Origin: Chlorophyllum brunneum
Lineage: Eukaryota; Basidiomycota; Agaricomycetes; Agaricales; Agaricaceae
DNA length: 64,000 bases
Direction of reading: 5' to 3'
Assembly: GCA_963576785.1 (NCBI GenBank)
Contig: OY756140.1
Location: 3,472,001-3,536,000, forward strand
Shown: piece by piece, positions 14,223 to 26,416 of the stretch
How positions within the stretch are numbered: the first letter of the stretch is position 1
How the letters are laid out: each line of letters opens with the position of its first letter
Translations under genes and position numbers: made by a program
Notes under the pieces: generated by a model
Databases searched by the model: none
Seen by the model: the letters and a program-made list of their open reading frames with translations, nothing else
What the model was told of the DNA's origin: nothing

Positions 14223-16271
14223 ATGAAATACTCCAGGCAGCTGTATGCTATAATATCTTGCGCTATCCTGGCATCTGGTACAGTCAATGCAGCCAGCGCA
14301 GATGAATGGAAGTCAAGGTCGATCTATCAGGTTTTATTGATCGCTTCCTCGATTAGGGGACGATATGCTGACACAAATGATCAGGTTGTCACAGACCGGT
14401 TTGCTAGAAGTGATAATGCCACATCTCCGTGCGATACATCACAGCGTGTGTATTGTGGCGGTACATGGAAAGGAATTACAAGTCACCTCGACTACATCCA
14501 AGGGCTTGGCTTCGATGCCCTCTGGATTTCTCCGGTCGTCAAAAATATAGAACAAACAACACCCTACGGGGAAGCATATCATGGGTTGGTAGTGGAATTA
14601 GTAACATCGCATCGAATCATTGATGGCTTCTACCTTAAGGTATTGGACACAAGATCTCAACGCCCTAAACTCCCACTTTGGTTCACCTGATGATCTCAAA
14701 GAACTCGGTACTGCACTTCATTCCAGGGGAATGTTTCTGATGCTCGATGTAGTCGTCAATCAGTAAGGGATACCCTCGCCACTATCCCTGTACTCATCAT
14801 CTCTCAGTTTCGCCGCCTTGAACACCACCGACCAGCGTGGTGTGGATTTCTCCCCAATATTGCCCTTCAATTCTCCTTCTCAATTTCACCGAAAATGCCT
14901 CATCAAGAACTACAACAATCAGACTGACGTAGAGCAATGTTGGCTGGGGGATGACAAATTCCCACTGGCGGACTTGAACACCGAGGATCCAACTATTGTT
15001 CAGACCATGAACGATTGGATCAAGAACATAGTACAAGCATCTGGAGCTGATGGAATAAGAATTGATACTGCAAAACATATCCGAAAGGACTTCTGGCCTG
15101 ATTTCGTGAAGTCTGCCGGGGTCTACTCTATTGGCGAGGTCAGTCTCGGGTCTCATGGCGTTACTGCTCGTGTGTTTTAAACCCATTCCTAGGTCATCAC
15201 AGACCAAGTCTCATATGCCTCAGAATATACCCGTAAGGACAATGATATTTTTGTTGCCATCGATTATCACTCAAGCCATCCACTAGAGGTTTTGGACAGC
15301 GTCCTGGACTATCCATGCTACTTCGCTCTAACCAAGGCCTTCAATTCTCCATCGGGCAATTTGTCAGCCTTGGTGGACGTTCTCAGTAATGCACAATCAA
15401 GCTACAAGGGTGGCGCTTTTTTCACCGGTTCCTTTTTGGAAAATCATGATCAGCCGCGGTTCCAAGCTACTACTTCGGATCAAGCTGTATCTATCATTCC
15501 TTTCTCCTGGATTAAATTATTATTTACTTGAGCGTTACAGCTCGTCCGGAATGCCATTACTTGGACCTTTGTCCAAGACGGAATTCCCATCTTCTACTAT
15601 GGTGCGCATCGCTCATCTTTGATGTCTGATACCGATACACTAGCCTTATACTTGTTAGGACAAGAGCAAGGCTTTCAAGGTGCACAGGATCCTGCGAACC
15701 GGGAAGCGTAAGCCATCTCTAGCACGTATTTTAAACATTCTTCTGATTTCATATTTCTCGTTCAAGGCTGTGGCTTACCGGGTATATCACCTCAGATAAA
15801 CCCCTTGTGAAACATGTGCGTGCGCTTAATGCGGCACGGAGAGTCGCGATTTCCAAGAACACTAATTTTTTGTCAAACCCAGTATGACTCAACTGCCCGT
15901 CGCAATACCTATGCTAATCAGTTACTGAGTAGGCTAAATTCATCCCCCAAGCTGGCTCATCAACCCTCGTGATCTCTAAACCTCCGCTCCTAACTTTGCT
16001 GACGAACATCGGGTCAAATGGCACGAACTCTGTATCTACCTCCTGGACTATCCCATCATCATCGGGCCTATACAAGCGCAACACCGTACTCGTTGATATT
16101 CTCACATGCACCACCATACCCGTAAATAATAATGGAGACCTCATGGTTCAGGCTGACAGTGGGTCACCGAAGGTGAGCATGCGAGTCCCACATACACCCA
16201 CACCGTCTGCCTCCGACGTCATCAAATCATCCCCCACCACTCATCCTACATTTATTTCATTCGCCCGTTGA
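14223..16271 (+). CDS. Secreted GH13 alpha-amylase
   Basis: Nine exons (14223-14330, 14385-14584, 14640-14762, 14808-15138, 15193-15486, 15541-15601, 15659-15707, 15767-15881, 15933-16271) sum to 1,620 nt and 539 residues. The N-terminus is a signal peptide ([20 protein letters not shown]). Hallmarks of the Taka-amylase-like group follow: [18 protein letters not shown] (region I), [10 protein letters not shown] with the Asp nucleophile (region II), SIGEV with the acid/base Glu (region III), and ENHDQPRF with the transition-state Asp (region IV). It hydrolyses internal alpha-1,4 bonds of starch or glycogen outside the cell. There is no recognisable starch-binding module. The roughly 110-residue C-terminal part is a beta-type domain C. 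The sequence after GEV is diverged ([18 protein letters not shown]). Confidence 0.9.
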
Positions 16272-17144
16272 CTTGACAATCGATGTACAACGCCCACCGA
16301 CGCTACCCAAATATGCCTACTACATTTAACACATGCATCAATATCTGACGTTGATCTCCAAATCCAGGTATTGATCCCCGCCTCCGACATTTCAACTCAA
16401 GATGGCTCGCTTTGTTCGACTGCGGGAGTAGATAATAACAGTAATCATGCTGGTCGTCAGGGAGCGAACTGGATAAACTTGATATCAAGTGCTGTGTTGA
16501 TCACAGTGGTCAGCGCCTATCTGGCTGAATCAAGCCTTGTTTTATAAACACGTTCCCAAGTCTTCGTTAAACCATGGCGACAGATGGATCCGTGATGAAG
16601 TGGGTTTTCTGAACAGGATTGACGATGGACAAGCATAAAAAGTGGTGGTTGCTTGAGTGATGGTGTAGTATCTATTTACCGGACATGAGTTATTGGACGG
16701 TGGACATTGTGTATTTTCCGTTAGACATGGACTCAGCAAGTTCGAACATAAATAATTGATCATCGTTAATATGATATTGGATCCTGAACGTTTCGTCCAC
16801 CCTTAATACACCGTAGATACCAGACTATCATTACAAGAGGGGGTATACGTTTACTGTCGTTCGCTCTATAAATAATACATGTATCGCACTACCACAGGGA
16901 CAATACGATAACGCAGCACGACAACGAAGTAAATGGAGAACCAAAGAAAGAAAGGCAGACAAGTGTACAAATCCACAGAACGAAGGTAAATAACCGTGCA
17001 TGCTGTCGAGGACGATGGGGTAGACTCATGATAATCGTGAAGTCGTAAAGTGATAGAGATGAAGAGTAAAATCAATACCTGCCTCAGGGGACTTGCGACC
17101 AAAAGGTTCAATCCCCAACCTACGATGGCCACACTCCCCCCAAT
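16272..17144. other. Convergent 3' intergenic region
   Basis: This lies between the alpha-amylase and the PH/CRIB gene. I searched the minus strand for a kinase domain that would complete the PH/CRIB gene as a PAK and saw none (no glycine loop, HRD or DFG motif). No other gene is supported. Confidence 0.5.
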
Positions 17145-18926
17145 CTAGAACCGATGCTGATTCTCGTGGTCGCCAATCAAGGTGGTCCCAGATGTAACAG
17201 AGAAGGGGCGACATCGACGACGATACGTACGAGATCCAGTACTGTTACTACTATTACTACTCACATAGCTCATATCGAGCTTGCAAGCAGTACACTGCAC
17301 TTTGTTGTAACACATGGAACAAGAGGGTCCTACAGGCTTGATTGGGCTCTCCCCGGGTAAAGTCATCACAGGAGATGACGTATGACCATCACCACGCGGC
17401 TGTTCTCTTTCCTTTTCTTCGATCTCTTGTACTTCCAAACTTGTCTTCCACTCATCAGGAAGACCCTAAAGTCAAACACTTCGGTCAACTCTGCCCCCCA
17501 AGAAGCCAAATGGAGGAGGGGTAACGCAGGTTTTACTCACAGTGAACGCCTGGGACCTGGCGTCCCAACTCACATGGACATGAAACTCGAATCCGGTCGG
17601 TGCACTGATATGCGGCGCTCGTCTGCTGCGTGTGGCAATGAAATGATTCCACTCCTGGAGATCGGATGTGTTTGGAAGGGAGATATAATATCTGCGATTA
17701 TCAGAAGTCGTGAGGCGTAGGACGAAGGGCTTCGAGTTGAGTTTGAGTTGAGAAACATCAATGATGTGCGGCAATTGAACGGTCACGTCCGGATGAGAGA
17801 ACTGATGAATGGCATCACCGCCCCATCGATGAGTCGATGGTCGTCGTTTGATGGGAGATATCAACATAAAATTAGAAGGCGCGCACGAAGAAGACAATGA
17901 AGGTGAGGTGAGATAATTAGTCACCAGTCAACTCGAGCTGAGTAGTAGACGGAACAAACCTGGGTTTTGAAGATTCGAAGGGTTCGGGAGGTCAAGACAA
18001 TGTAGCGCGAGCGCCAGGCAGTCAAGAGCGGGTATCTCCCAGGTCGTTTGACTTGATAAAATCCCTCGAGCAACGCCGGAGGTGGCGATGAGTTCGCCAG
18101 ATTGCCAGTTGGACGTGTTGAAGAATCGAAGACGAAACGAGAGGTAGAGGTAGTGGAAGCCGAGTTGCTTCGCTTGTGCACGCCGTTAAGGGGTTTTTTC
18201 ACGTACGAGTCGTAAGATGCACGGTTAGGAGAAAAAGACTGGCGGTGGGTTGGCGTATGGCTGAGTTCGGAGCTCGCTCGATGGTTTGTACCAAGCGAGG
18301 ATCTGCGGTTAAAGGATTCCATACGGTTGCGCAGGGTAGACAATCGGCTGCTGTTGCGGAAATAGTCGTCACTGGTAAGATGGACCTCGTGTAGGAAATT
18401 GAAGGGGCCACTGAAATTTCCTAGACGAGAACGGGGGTAGATGTCGTCTTGCCAGTCATAAAGAACTGCGTCACTCTCGAACGCTAGGTAGCACTTCTTT
18501 CCACAGGAAAATTCGAGGAAAAGGCATGCCGGTTTGAGGTCTATCCTCTCGATGTTGGTGATTGATTTGAGAGGTATACGTTTCAATAGTCGTTGTGACA
18601 ATGAGTGCTGTTGAGTCTTGAGAACCGGGATTGAGGGTCAAGGGAAGGAAGTTACGGAGAACACTTACGTGTTGTATGAGAAGAGCATTTTCCACCAGTG
18701 TCAACCGCCTCTTTTTCCATAACCTCTTGGTTATCGTGCCAAGCCCCCGGATGCGTACGACTCCGCTCCGTAGAATATTGGCGTCCTTCGACAAGTCAAT
18801 GGGGTCCTTTCCTATGTTCATGGAGGGAGCATTCTTGAAGCAAAGCATAGTCTGAGTCCGCAAGCCAGGGGCACGTAGGGCACGAGGTTGGAGATGGCAG
18901 GCGGGTTGATATGTTCGATGAAGCAA
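17145..18926 (-). CDS. PH/CRIB-domain Cdc42/Rac effector without kinase
   Basis: Spliced minus-strand gene, about 500 residues. Supported junctions: LIQH (GTAAGT donor) to HSLSQRLLKRI; a donor after RIFKTQ near 17958; and AFT (GTGAGT donor near 17545) to GLPDEW at about 17454. Order of parts: an N-terminal PH-like domain (SGVVRIRGLGTITKRLWKKR to ESDAVLYDWQDDIY), a CRIB-like segment (RLGNFSGPFNFLHEVHL), a Ser-rich linker, a PH domain (EGFYQVKRPGRYPLLTAWRS to SDLQEWNHFI) and a clear CRIB motif (ISAPTGFEFHVHVSW then FTGLPDEW). CRIB motifs bind GTP-loaded Cdc42/Rac and PH domains bind phosphoinositides. In Cla4/Skm1 kinases this tandem precedes a PAK kinase domain; here a stop follows a Ser/Thr-rich tail. 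The start is uncertain (18926, or ATGs at 18848 or 18818). Confidence 0.75.
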
Positions 18927-20169
18927 GGTAATGGTGTGGTTAAAGTAGTCACTGGTAACACCCTGTTAACTGTAACGCCGACCGATCAGATCGTTGGCGC
19001 GGATGGCACCTGCAGGATGTGGAATTGTGATAGAATGTCAGTGCTTAGACACAGAGGGTGACGAGTGAGCTCGAGGCTGTGACCCTTGTGAAATTACATA
19101 CTGTTTTAGCAGAACCCATCAGGGATGTTGTCCACCTGGGCCTCGGTTTGGTTGTTGTTGCGCTTTGAACCGGATATAGATGGCGCATGCCCGCTGACAT
19201 GTATGGAGTTTGACCGTGAAACGATCAAAATGCGGAGCCTGTGAACGTCTGTTCGGCCTTGAACGTGATGGGAGCTGGTCCTTCCTGTCCGCCTCGCCTG
19301 AATAGTCTTCGGATCATGACCAGAACCGCAACAGCTACCGCTCCAGAATAGATGAAGGGGGCTAAATCACGGTGTTGTTCGAACATCTAACCTGCCGGCC
19401 GTTCATACTGCCCTGTGCAACAAGCCGCAAGGAATGTTTAAGCCAGGCTGTTAATCCTGAAACAGAGTGTTGTTGAGCACAGAGAATCTGGAAGTTCCAT
19501 TCAGCAAGGAGATCCTCGCGAAAAAGACAGTATTACAGTACATATATTTGAATTCATGCACGACGCAGGCATTCGCGTGGTTTCACTCGGGCTTTAACGG
19601 GAGCAGTGATTGTGATCATGTTTCGGGCATATTACGCAGATTGACTGCCCGAGGATATGCATCTCAGATGTTGTTGGTAGGAGGTTCATATATCACTGTG
19701 CACCTTGTGCTTGGGATCGAGTTCAGGCGTCATATAGCGTGCCAAATGCGGACACAACCTTCCCACAGTCATCCAGAAAGACCAGTCAACAACGAACATT
19801 AATGAATTCTGCTAACATGTCCTGATTACCTCGACGTCTCGGACTGATGCTCAGAGCTGTGCTGCGATCTGCCGGCTTCTATCATGTTCGTCCACCTGAA
19901 CAGCAGCTATCCCTATCCGAAGCCCCTTTTCACGAGCCAGTTGTTCGTGATGGACCAGACAAGCAGCTGCGCGGGGGTCGAGACGCAGGAATATCTGGCA
20001 GTGAAACATGGCTCATGTCATGAACTCAATTCTGCCACAGCACAGGCATGAACTTCTTTGCAGCTTCCATTCCCTGCTTCGAACCTGGCCTCTCCCACGA
20101 CGCCTTCTGTCCTATGACCAGGCCTTGACTCATATGGGCCTCTGATCTCCACATCTTTCATCTTCCCAA
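18927..20169. other. Intergenic promoter region
   Basis: This lies between the divergent PH/CRIB and oxidoreductase genes. Open frames (for example 19467-19802) lack any recognisable domain or splice context. No tRNA-like B box or repeat family was recognised. Confidence 0.4.
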
Positions 20170-22226
20170 ATGGCTGCTACTTCAGATTGTGCACTCAATG
20201 GATGGCATCCAGGAGAGGCATTTGTGCAAGGGATCATGAACTTACCTTCTAGGGTCTCGATTACCGCGATTGTCAACCATCTTCCCGAGCAACACCGACT
20301 GTTTCATACGACGCGTTTACCCTTTCTCCCAGTGACAACTCTTGACGAACGTGGCCGTCCTTGGGTTTCTTTACTCACTTCCAGGGACGGGAAACCTCAA
20401 TTTATCAGCAGCGCCAGTCCAACAGACCTTCATATCAAGGCTTATGTCTGGGATAGTGACCCTATCCTTCATAATCTGACCCGTATCCACGGAAAAGCGT
20501 CAGGCAAGCCGGCACTCATCTCTGCTATCGGAATTGAAGTGTCCACCCGAAGGCGGAACAAGTTTGCTGGACACGTCCTGGAGGCAACAGTAGAAGATAA
20601 GACGTTGACACTGAATCTCGCGGTTAATCAAGCTCTTGGGTACGCGTATAACCTGAACTTGGTTCCTTGTTCTGACGGCATAGCTGTTCGTAGTCTATGT
20701 CCCAAATATATCAATCTTCGTAGTTTAGAGTCCTACCAACTAGCAGTGCCTCGCACAACCCACGAGAAAAAGGAGCTCCAGCCGGGGGAACGTTTACCCC
20801 AGGATGTGATCGACTTCATTGACAAAGCTGACACTGCCTATCTTGGTACATCATATGTTGCACGCCTGGAAGACGAAGAGAAGTTCCCATCCCACGTTGG
20901 AATAAACCACCGGGGAGGCAGACCCGGGTTTGTTCGTGTGAAACCTGCCGATGGTCTAACACTCGTGCTTCCCAACTACAATGGTAAGCGGCGTTTTCAA
21001 TGATTTCCGATTTTCTATCGACAAATCTTACAGGGAACCGCCTCTTGAATTCTATGGGTAACATTCATGTAACCCCCCTAGCTGCTCTCGCTTTCCCATC
21101 ATTTACTAGTGGTTCTATCCTATACGTCACCGGCGAGGCTCAGAATCTCTTCGGTCAACCAGCTCGCGAAATTATGCCTGAGTCTAACGTGGTCACTACA
21201 ATCCGAGTTTCTGGATATACTTTCGTCGAGAACGCTTTACCGCTACGTCAAGCGCCCAACGCCACTGTGACCCGAAGCCCATACAGCCCTCCCATACGCT
21301 ACCTCGCTGAGGAAACCCCCCCCGAAAATCGATACAATGATATCATTCTCACTCTTCTTAATGCCAAGGTTCATAACGATACTCTCGCCACCTTCACATT
21401 CGAGTCCTCCCGACCCATCGAGATAGCTCCAAGTCAAAACGTCGTTTTGGAGTTATCAGAATTTCTCCGAGTACACTCGCACAAAATCCTAGATTGGGTC
21501 GAGGGTAAAGCCACCGAAAATGACGACTGCGTCAGGACTTGGACTGTATCAATTCCACCTACGCAACAAAAACCCCGAATCTTCAGCATCACTGTTCGTC
21601 AAATCAAGGGCGGCCTAATTACGCCAATACTGTACAGAATCGTGGACAAGTTATCTGAGGGTCGGGTTTACAACCAAGATATCCCCTTGGGCTCATACAA
21701 TCTTAGTGCCCGCCTTCGCGGTATTGGTGGAGATCTCCCAGTCCCAGAACCTATTCCTGTTTGTGATGGCGGGAAAAACTTACTGTGGATTGCAGGTGGA
21801 ATTGGGATAACGCCGTTTCTTAGCTTGACTCGGTATGTGAGCCAGTGGGCGGAGATGAATGTCGGATTATGGGATATCGTACTGGTTCTTTCTACCAGAG
21901 AACCTGACTCGATTCTATTGCTTCTTTCCGAAGCTTTCCATGTCTTAAAGGGTGTCCAGCAGTTGTCAGACTTTTCTTACACGCTACACCTCTTCGTTCC
22001 TTCGTCAACAGCAGTGTGTGTACCCAAGTCCTGGCCGAGTGCCATCAAGGTTTTCATTCACGACGGTCGCCTCACAACGGATGGGTCTTTCTTCTCCAAA
22101 ATTGGAGCCAAGGAGAGGGAGCCCCGTATTTGTGGCCCTCTTCCTTTCATTTTGACGGTCATGGAAGCAATGACAAATGCTGGTGTTAACCCCGAAGATG
22201 TTAAACGCGAGCGTTTTACGTATTAG
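20170..22226 (+). CDS. FMN split-barrel / FNR-like fusion oxidoreductase
   Basis: Two exons (20170-20983 and 21034-22226) give 668 residues in frame (NYNG to NRLLNSMGN). Residues about 50-330 form a pyridoxamine-phosphate-oxidase-like FMN-binding split barrel (LPFLPVTTLDERGRPWVSLL; DTAYLGTSYV; HVGINHRGGRPGFV). Residues about 370-668 form a ferredoxin-NADP-reductase-type module with an FAD-domain segment and a nucleotide-binding motif, LLWIAGGIGITPFLSL, ending CGPLPFILTVMEAM and RERFTY. The inferred role is electron transfer from NAD(P)H through FAD to FMN on an unknown acceptor. No C-terminal 2Fe-2S Cys motif is present. Similar fusions are annotated as oxidoreductases in fungi; the substrate is unknown. 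The gene stands alone. Confidence 0.85.
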
Positions 22227-25200
22227 GCTCATGGGCGACCCTGATTGTCTGTATAAACAACAGCAGTAATAAAGCCACCATGTCAACCCTGTGAAAACTT
22301 TTGTTTCAACAAAATTAGTACAGCGCCGTCATAAATTGATGTTATGTTATTTTCGGTGTTGGCGCACTTGATTGATCCTGGCTGGTCAAAACTGGAGCTG
22401 TACATGTAGACGGGATTATCAGATTGTGAGTGGATAACAGATAGTCTCCTTGCACCGATCACATTGAAGAATCGCGATCTTGAGGCAGGTCCTTACCTGT
22501 ACACCTGTACGTGCCATTTACACAGGAACCATAGTGGAATAAATAGAACAGGTGTTTTTGCACAGCAATGTTGGGTTAGAGCGCTTGATGAGGAAAGATG
22601 AGAATTCAAGTACACTGATCACCTTGACAGCAGTCACCGCGGGAAGAATCCAACTTGATGGGCTATTGAGTACAATACATTTTCAATGATACGATATACA
22701 CGGTTGGTTGTTCAGCTCGATTGTTGAACGTTGAACAGTGGAGTTGTCACGATCAATATATCACACATGAAATGATGAAAAATACATCACGACCACTTTT
22801 AAATAATAGGTAAGCGAAGGTTGATTTGAGTATCGTCGGAGCATCCCTGGTTGAGGGTTACGGTAATGGTCTTTGTGATCTTCCCTCGAAGGGCAACGCT
22901 AATATAGGCGAGGAGCTTCACCTGTTGCAGACGAGTTTCGAGGGTCGACGCGAGGCCCAGGTGCTCAATGACATTGGAGACAAAGATCACGGAAGGACTG
23001 CCGGTTCTACCGCTCCACTATCAGACATACATCCGGAAAGAAATATCCGAGAAGCTACGAGCTTGGTCAAAGTCGATTATACTAGTGGACATATTTGATT
23101 GTGCCTCTAGCTCGGTTCGGTGTGGTTGTCATCATTATAAGGACGAGGAACCAGTTTCAACGCAGCCTGAGTAGGAACGAAGACAGACTGCCTTCTTTGA
23201 TTGTAGATTGATATAATATCGTCACAAGTGAGGAAATGGACCACAGGAAGTCAAGGTACGGTAGTGGGGACGATTCACCCACGGGATCCAGGGGCAGTTA
23301 GTGCAAGGGGCGGCTAGAAATAGGATCCTCCAAAGGGTATACGTTGCAGCCCAAAACATTGCAGCCGAACACGGTTACTGGATACTTACCATCTGACTAG
23401 GATCAGAGCTGATGTGTTCAACTTCCTAGCGCCAGTTATGGCCCAGAATTAGCGCAATGTGTAGTCCGAGGCATAGGGTTTCGAATCTTCAGGGAGCCGC
23501 TCCTCGGTCAAATCACCTGTAACCGTTTTGGGTCCGGCAGCATCATCTCTATCTTGGCATCAACATACACTTGAATTTCCCCGCATGAGTGGTGTCCATC
23601 TGGAGATAAACCATCGACACGAGCTGGCTCGATGGCAGCCCACATATCAGCTATACCGAAGTCTGTAATTTTTCCCGGGAATTTTATTGCTGCCTCTTGA
23701 GCCTCGTCCCCAATGCCTTGACTGGAGCTAATAGAGATCCTGATGAGAAATTAATCACTGATAGTCCTGGTAATGGTTGTAATGGTCCTACGCAATGTGA
23801 TGCCAGGGACCAGCAGCACTCGCCCCGAACGTGTTTCCGGCGTAGCCATTCATATGCCTACGAATTACGAGCAATGGGAGGAGAGGAAGAGTACCGGAAG
23901 CCATAGGGAGCGCCTGAGAAGAGAGTAATTTATCCATTGATTGAATTGATTGATGGGGGGAGGGACTGTACTCTTACCGAGGTCTGTGAAGGTCTTCATC
24001 ACTTGGTGAATAGACTCATTATTGGAAGAGAGATAGTCTAGGCTGCGATGAACGACGAGAAGGAATAACAGTACGGGAATTCATATCCCAAACGTCAATG
24101 GCTGGAGTTGGTTGTTGAAATATAGCTTACATTGTAACCAGTAACGTGTTTCTGGTGAGAGAACTAGCTCGAATCCGACGGAAAGGAACCAGGAAGAACC
24201 CAGACGTGATGGTGACTCCGAGAGCGGATGAAGCACGCGAATTTGGCGGAGCCACGAAGCCAGAAGGGTGGGGAGAACCTAGTGACATCCCAGCTATTTT
24301 ATAACATTACGGACCCAGTCGAGGGCACCATCCTCGAACTTGAGCCCTGATCGGAAAGGGCCCAGCGAATTTCCTATGATAGTTGGTGACGGCGGGAGAA
24401 ACTCCCTGCCAGCTGACCGAGAATACCCAAATCTCTCAGAAGATTAGAATTACCTGGATTACCCGCGCAATGGTGGAAGTTCGAGCTGTGACTGGCAGAC
24501 TGGCACGCGTTCCCCAACTTTGTTGAAAATCCATATGTTAAGCTTGGTACCGTTCTTTCCAAATACCCATGGGTTGCAGCATCTTTAGCATGAACTTACA
24601 TACCTCCAGGCCTCGAGGCGAAGAGAAGGAGACAAGAGACTTCCCACACCCTCACGAAAGAAGTGTGCCACCCGCTCACCCGATCTCTCGGTCCATAATA
24701 CGTCACAGTGGACAATTGCCAAGATCTCCCTTTAGTAAATTCGTGCTCGGGATGAGAATTGTGCAATTGCGCCCAAGGGATCCCTTGAAAATGGACCGAG
24801 AACCTGTGGAAGAGGCTCTATGATTGGATTATCCTTCGATATGCTAGTGCGTGCCCTCCCGGGATCATACATGTGTTGTGTTTGAGTCATTGGGCCTGTC
24901 GGGCTGCCCCCCGACCTGCCAGCGGCGAAGAAGGTTGGGCGAAGCAGCATGTTAAAAACTTATACGAGGGTGTTGAATCGAGTTCCCAGTGAAATAGCTT
25001 TGGAGACTTATACCCCATCACAAGAGGTTAGCTCTCTGCAGGATCCACTTGTTTTTGTTCCAGTATCCTTTGCAAAGTGTCGAACATCTCCAGCAATCGT
25101 TCCGGTGGGAGTGTTCATGCAATCCAGGTCAACCATTCGGGCGGACTTAGTAAGACGGATATTGGATTCTGGCTGGACATGGTAAAATCCCGGGTGATCG

Positions 25201-25678
25201 CGTGGGTCGCTGAGGGGTATAGCCACTGCTGTTAATGCAATGATAAAGGCCGTTTCATACATGCTAGTCAAGAACTGACAGGATTAAGTCGAAAGTGGGA
25301 TAGTAAAATGGTGTCAATGGCCCTATGCTCAGATTCAGCCTTGGATGCCTAACTCTGTGCGTGCGGATTCCAACTAGGTCTCTACCAACGGGTTTTTCTC
25401 TTCCAGTACTCTGAGTGTCGTCCACCACCCCTTTTGGTTGCATAAATGGCTTTAATGAGCCCTGGACAGGCAAAAGCCTGTACCACACCCATGTAATCGC
25501 ACAGATTCAAACGCAGACCACACAGAATGATCTCCTCGAGACAGTCCAACGGCGGGTCAGTGCAGTGTATAGAAGTAATAAGCCAAGGCCTAACGTGTCA
25601 ATGGTTCTGATTCTCTCGTTAAACGCGATCTGTCGTGTTGTGTTTTGCTACATTTGACTATCTCCTACGTTTACACAT
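22227..25678. other. Gene-poor accessory interval
   Basis: About 3.4 kb with no intact gene I can support. Minus-strand reading frames between 24250 and 22800 hold scattered protein-like stretches broken by stops, such as TEERLPEDSKPYASDYTLR near 23460-23520 and HLGLASTLETRLQQVKLLAY near 22900-22970. This suggests one or more decayed genes. A minus-strand frame at 25008-25271 begins with a hydrophobic leader (MYETAFIIALTAVAIP) and could be an exon of a small secreted protein, but no partner exon was confirmed. Confidence 0.35.
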
Positions 25679-26416
25679 TCAGGGCCGTGCACCATCGGAC
25701 AGAGTTCCAGCTTTGGTAGCCTTTACGGCCGCTAGTTCATCCATCTTTTCGATCCACGACACTATCCTAGGTGTGGCGAGTTCCTTCCACTCCACAACCA
25801 TTCTGAGGTCAGCAAGTAACGGGTAGAGGAAAAAGTCCGCCCAGCTTGGCCTCAGGCCGTATGCATATCCTTCTGGAGCCATCAAGGTTTCAATAACTCC
25901 AAGGTAATTGCGTAATTTCTCAACGCCATCCTTGATATTGTTCCTGACTTCCGCATCAGAGGGGTGGCCATCATCCAATGCTTGCACTCGTGGCTTAACT
26001 ACTCCATATTCCACGGTTGGGAAACCTGGGGAAGACTAGGTTAGAGCAGGCATCTCGGTAGTCCACAACCACTTACCCAAGAATGCTATCAAACTGACCA
26101 TTTCCCACATCTTCTCCTCGACGGCAGCACCTCCTTCGCCCGAAGAGATATGAAGACTGGGGTTTGGGGCTGTGCGGTCGATGAACCTCACGATGGCGTG
26201 GCTTTCGCGGAGGAGAATGTCGTCGACTTTCTTGCCGCCGATTTCGTGGATTACGAGCGTCGGGAGGAACCCAAAGGGGTGATATTGTTTCGCAAGCTCT
26301 GCATGTGGGGTGGTGGGGACCTGACGATATTTCAACCCCTTGTGCTGTAAGCCCAACGCGATCGTACGAGTGAATGTAGAGTAGGGGGTCCCAATGAGGG
26401 TGTAAGGGTAGGACAT
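25679..26416 (-). CDS. Glutathione S-transferase
   Basis: Two exons (26416-26077 and 26025-25679) total 687 nt and 228 residues; the intron splices LIAFLG to FPTVEYG. The N-terminal thioredoxin-like domain reads YTLIGTPYSTFTRTIALGLQ, then HPFGFLPTLVIHE with the cis-Pro, then the glutathione-contacting RESHAIVRFID (Glu-Ser pair). The C-terminal helical domain contains LRPSWADFFLYPLLADLR, the usual GST capping-box region. It conjugates glutathione to electrophiles or works in redox detoxification. The Tyr/Ser/Cys catalytic position near residue 11 (TPYSTFTR) has Ser, so a serine-type mechanism is possible. The class was not resolved. Confidence 0.88.

Noticed and set aside
16272..17144. Search for a PAK kinase domain downstream of the PH/CRIB gene
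   Set aside because: No glycine-rich loop, catalytic HRD or DFG motif in any minus-strand frame; the region is intergenic.
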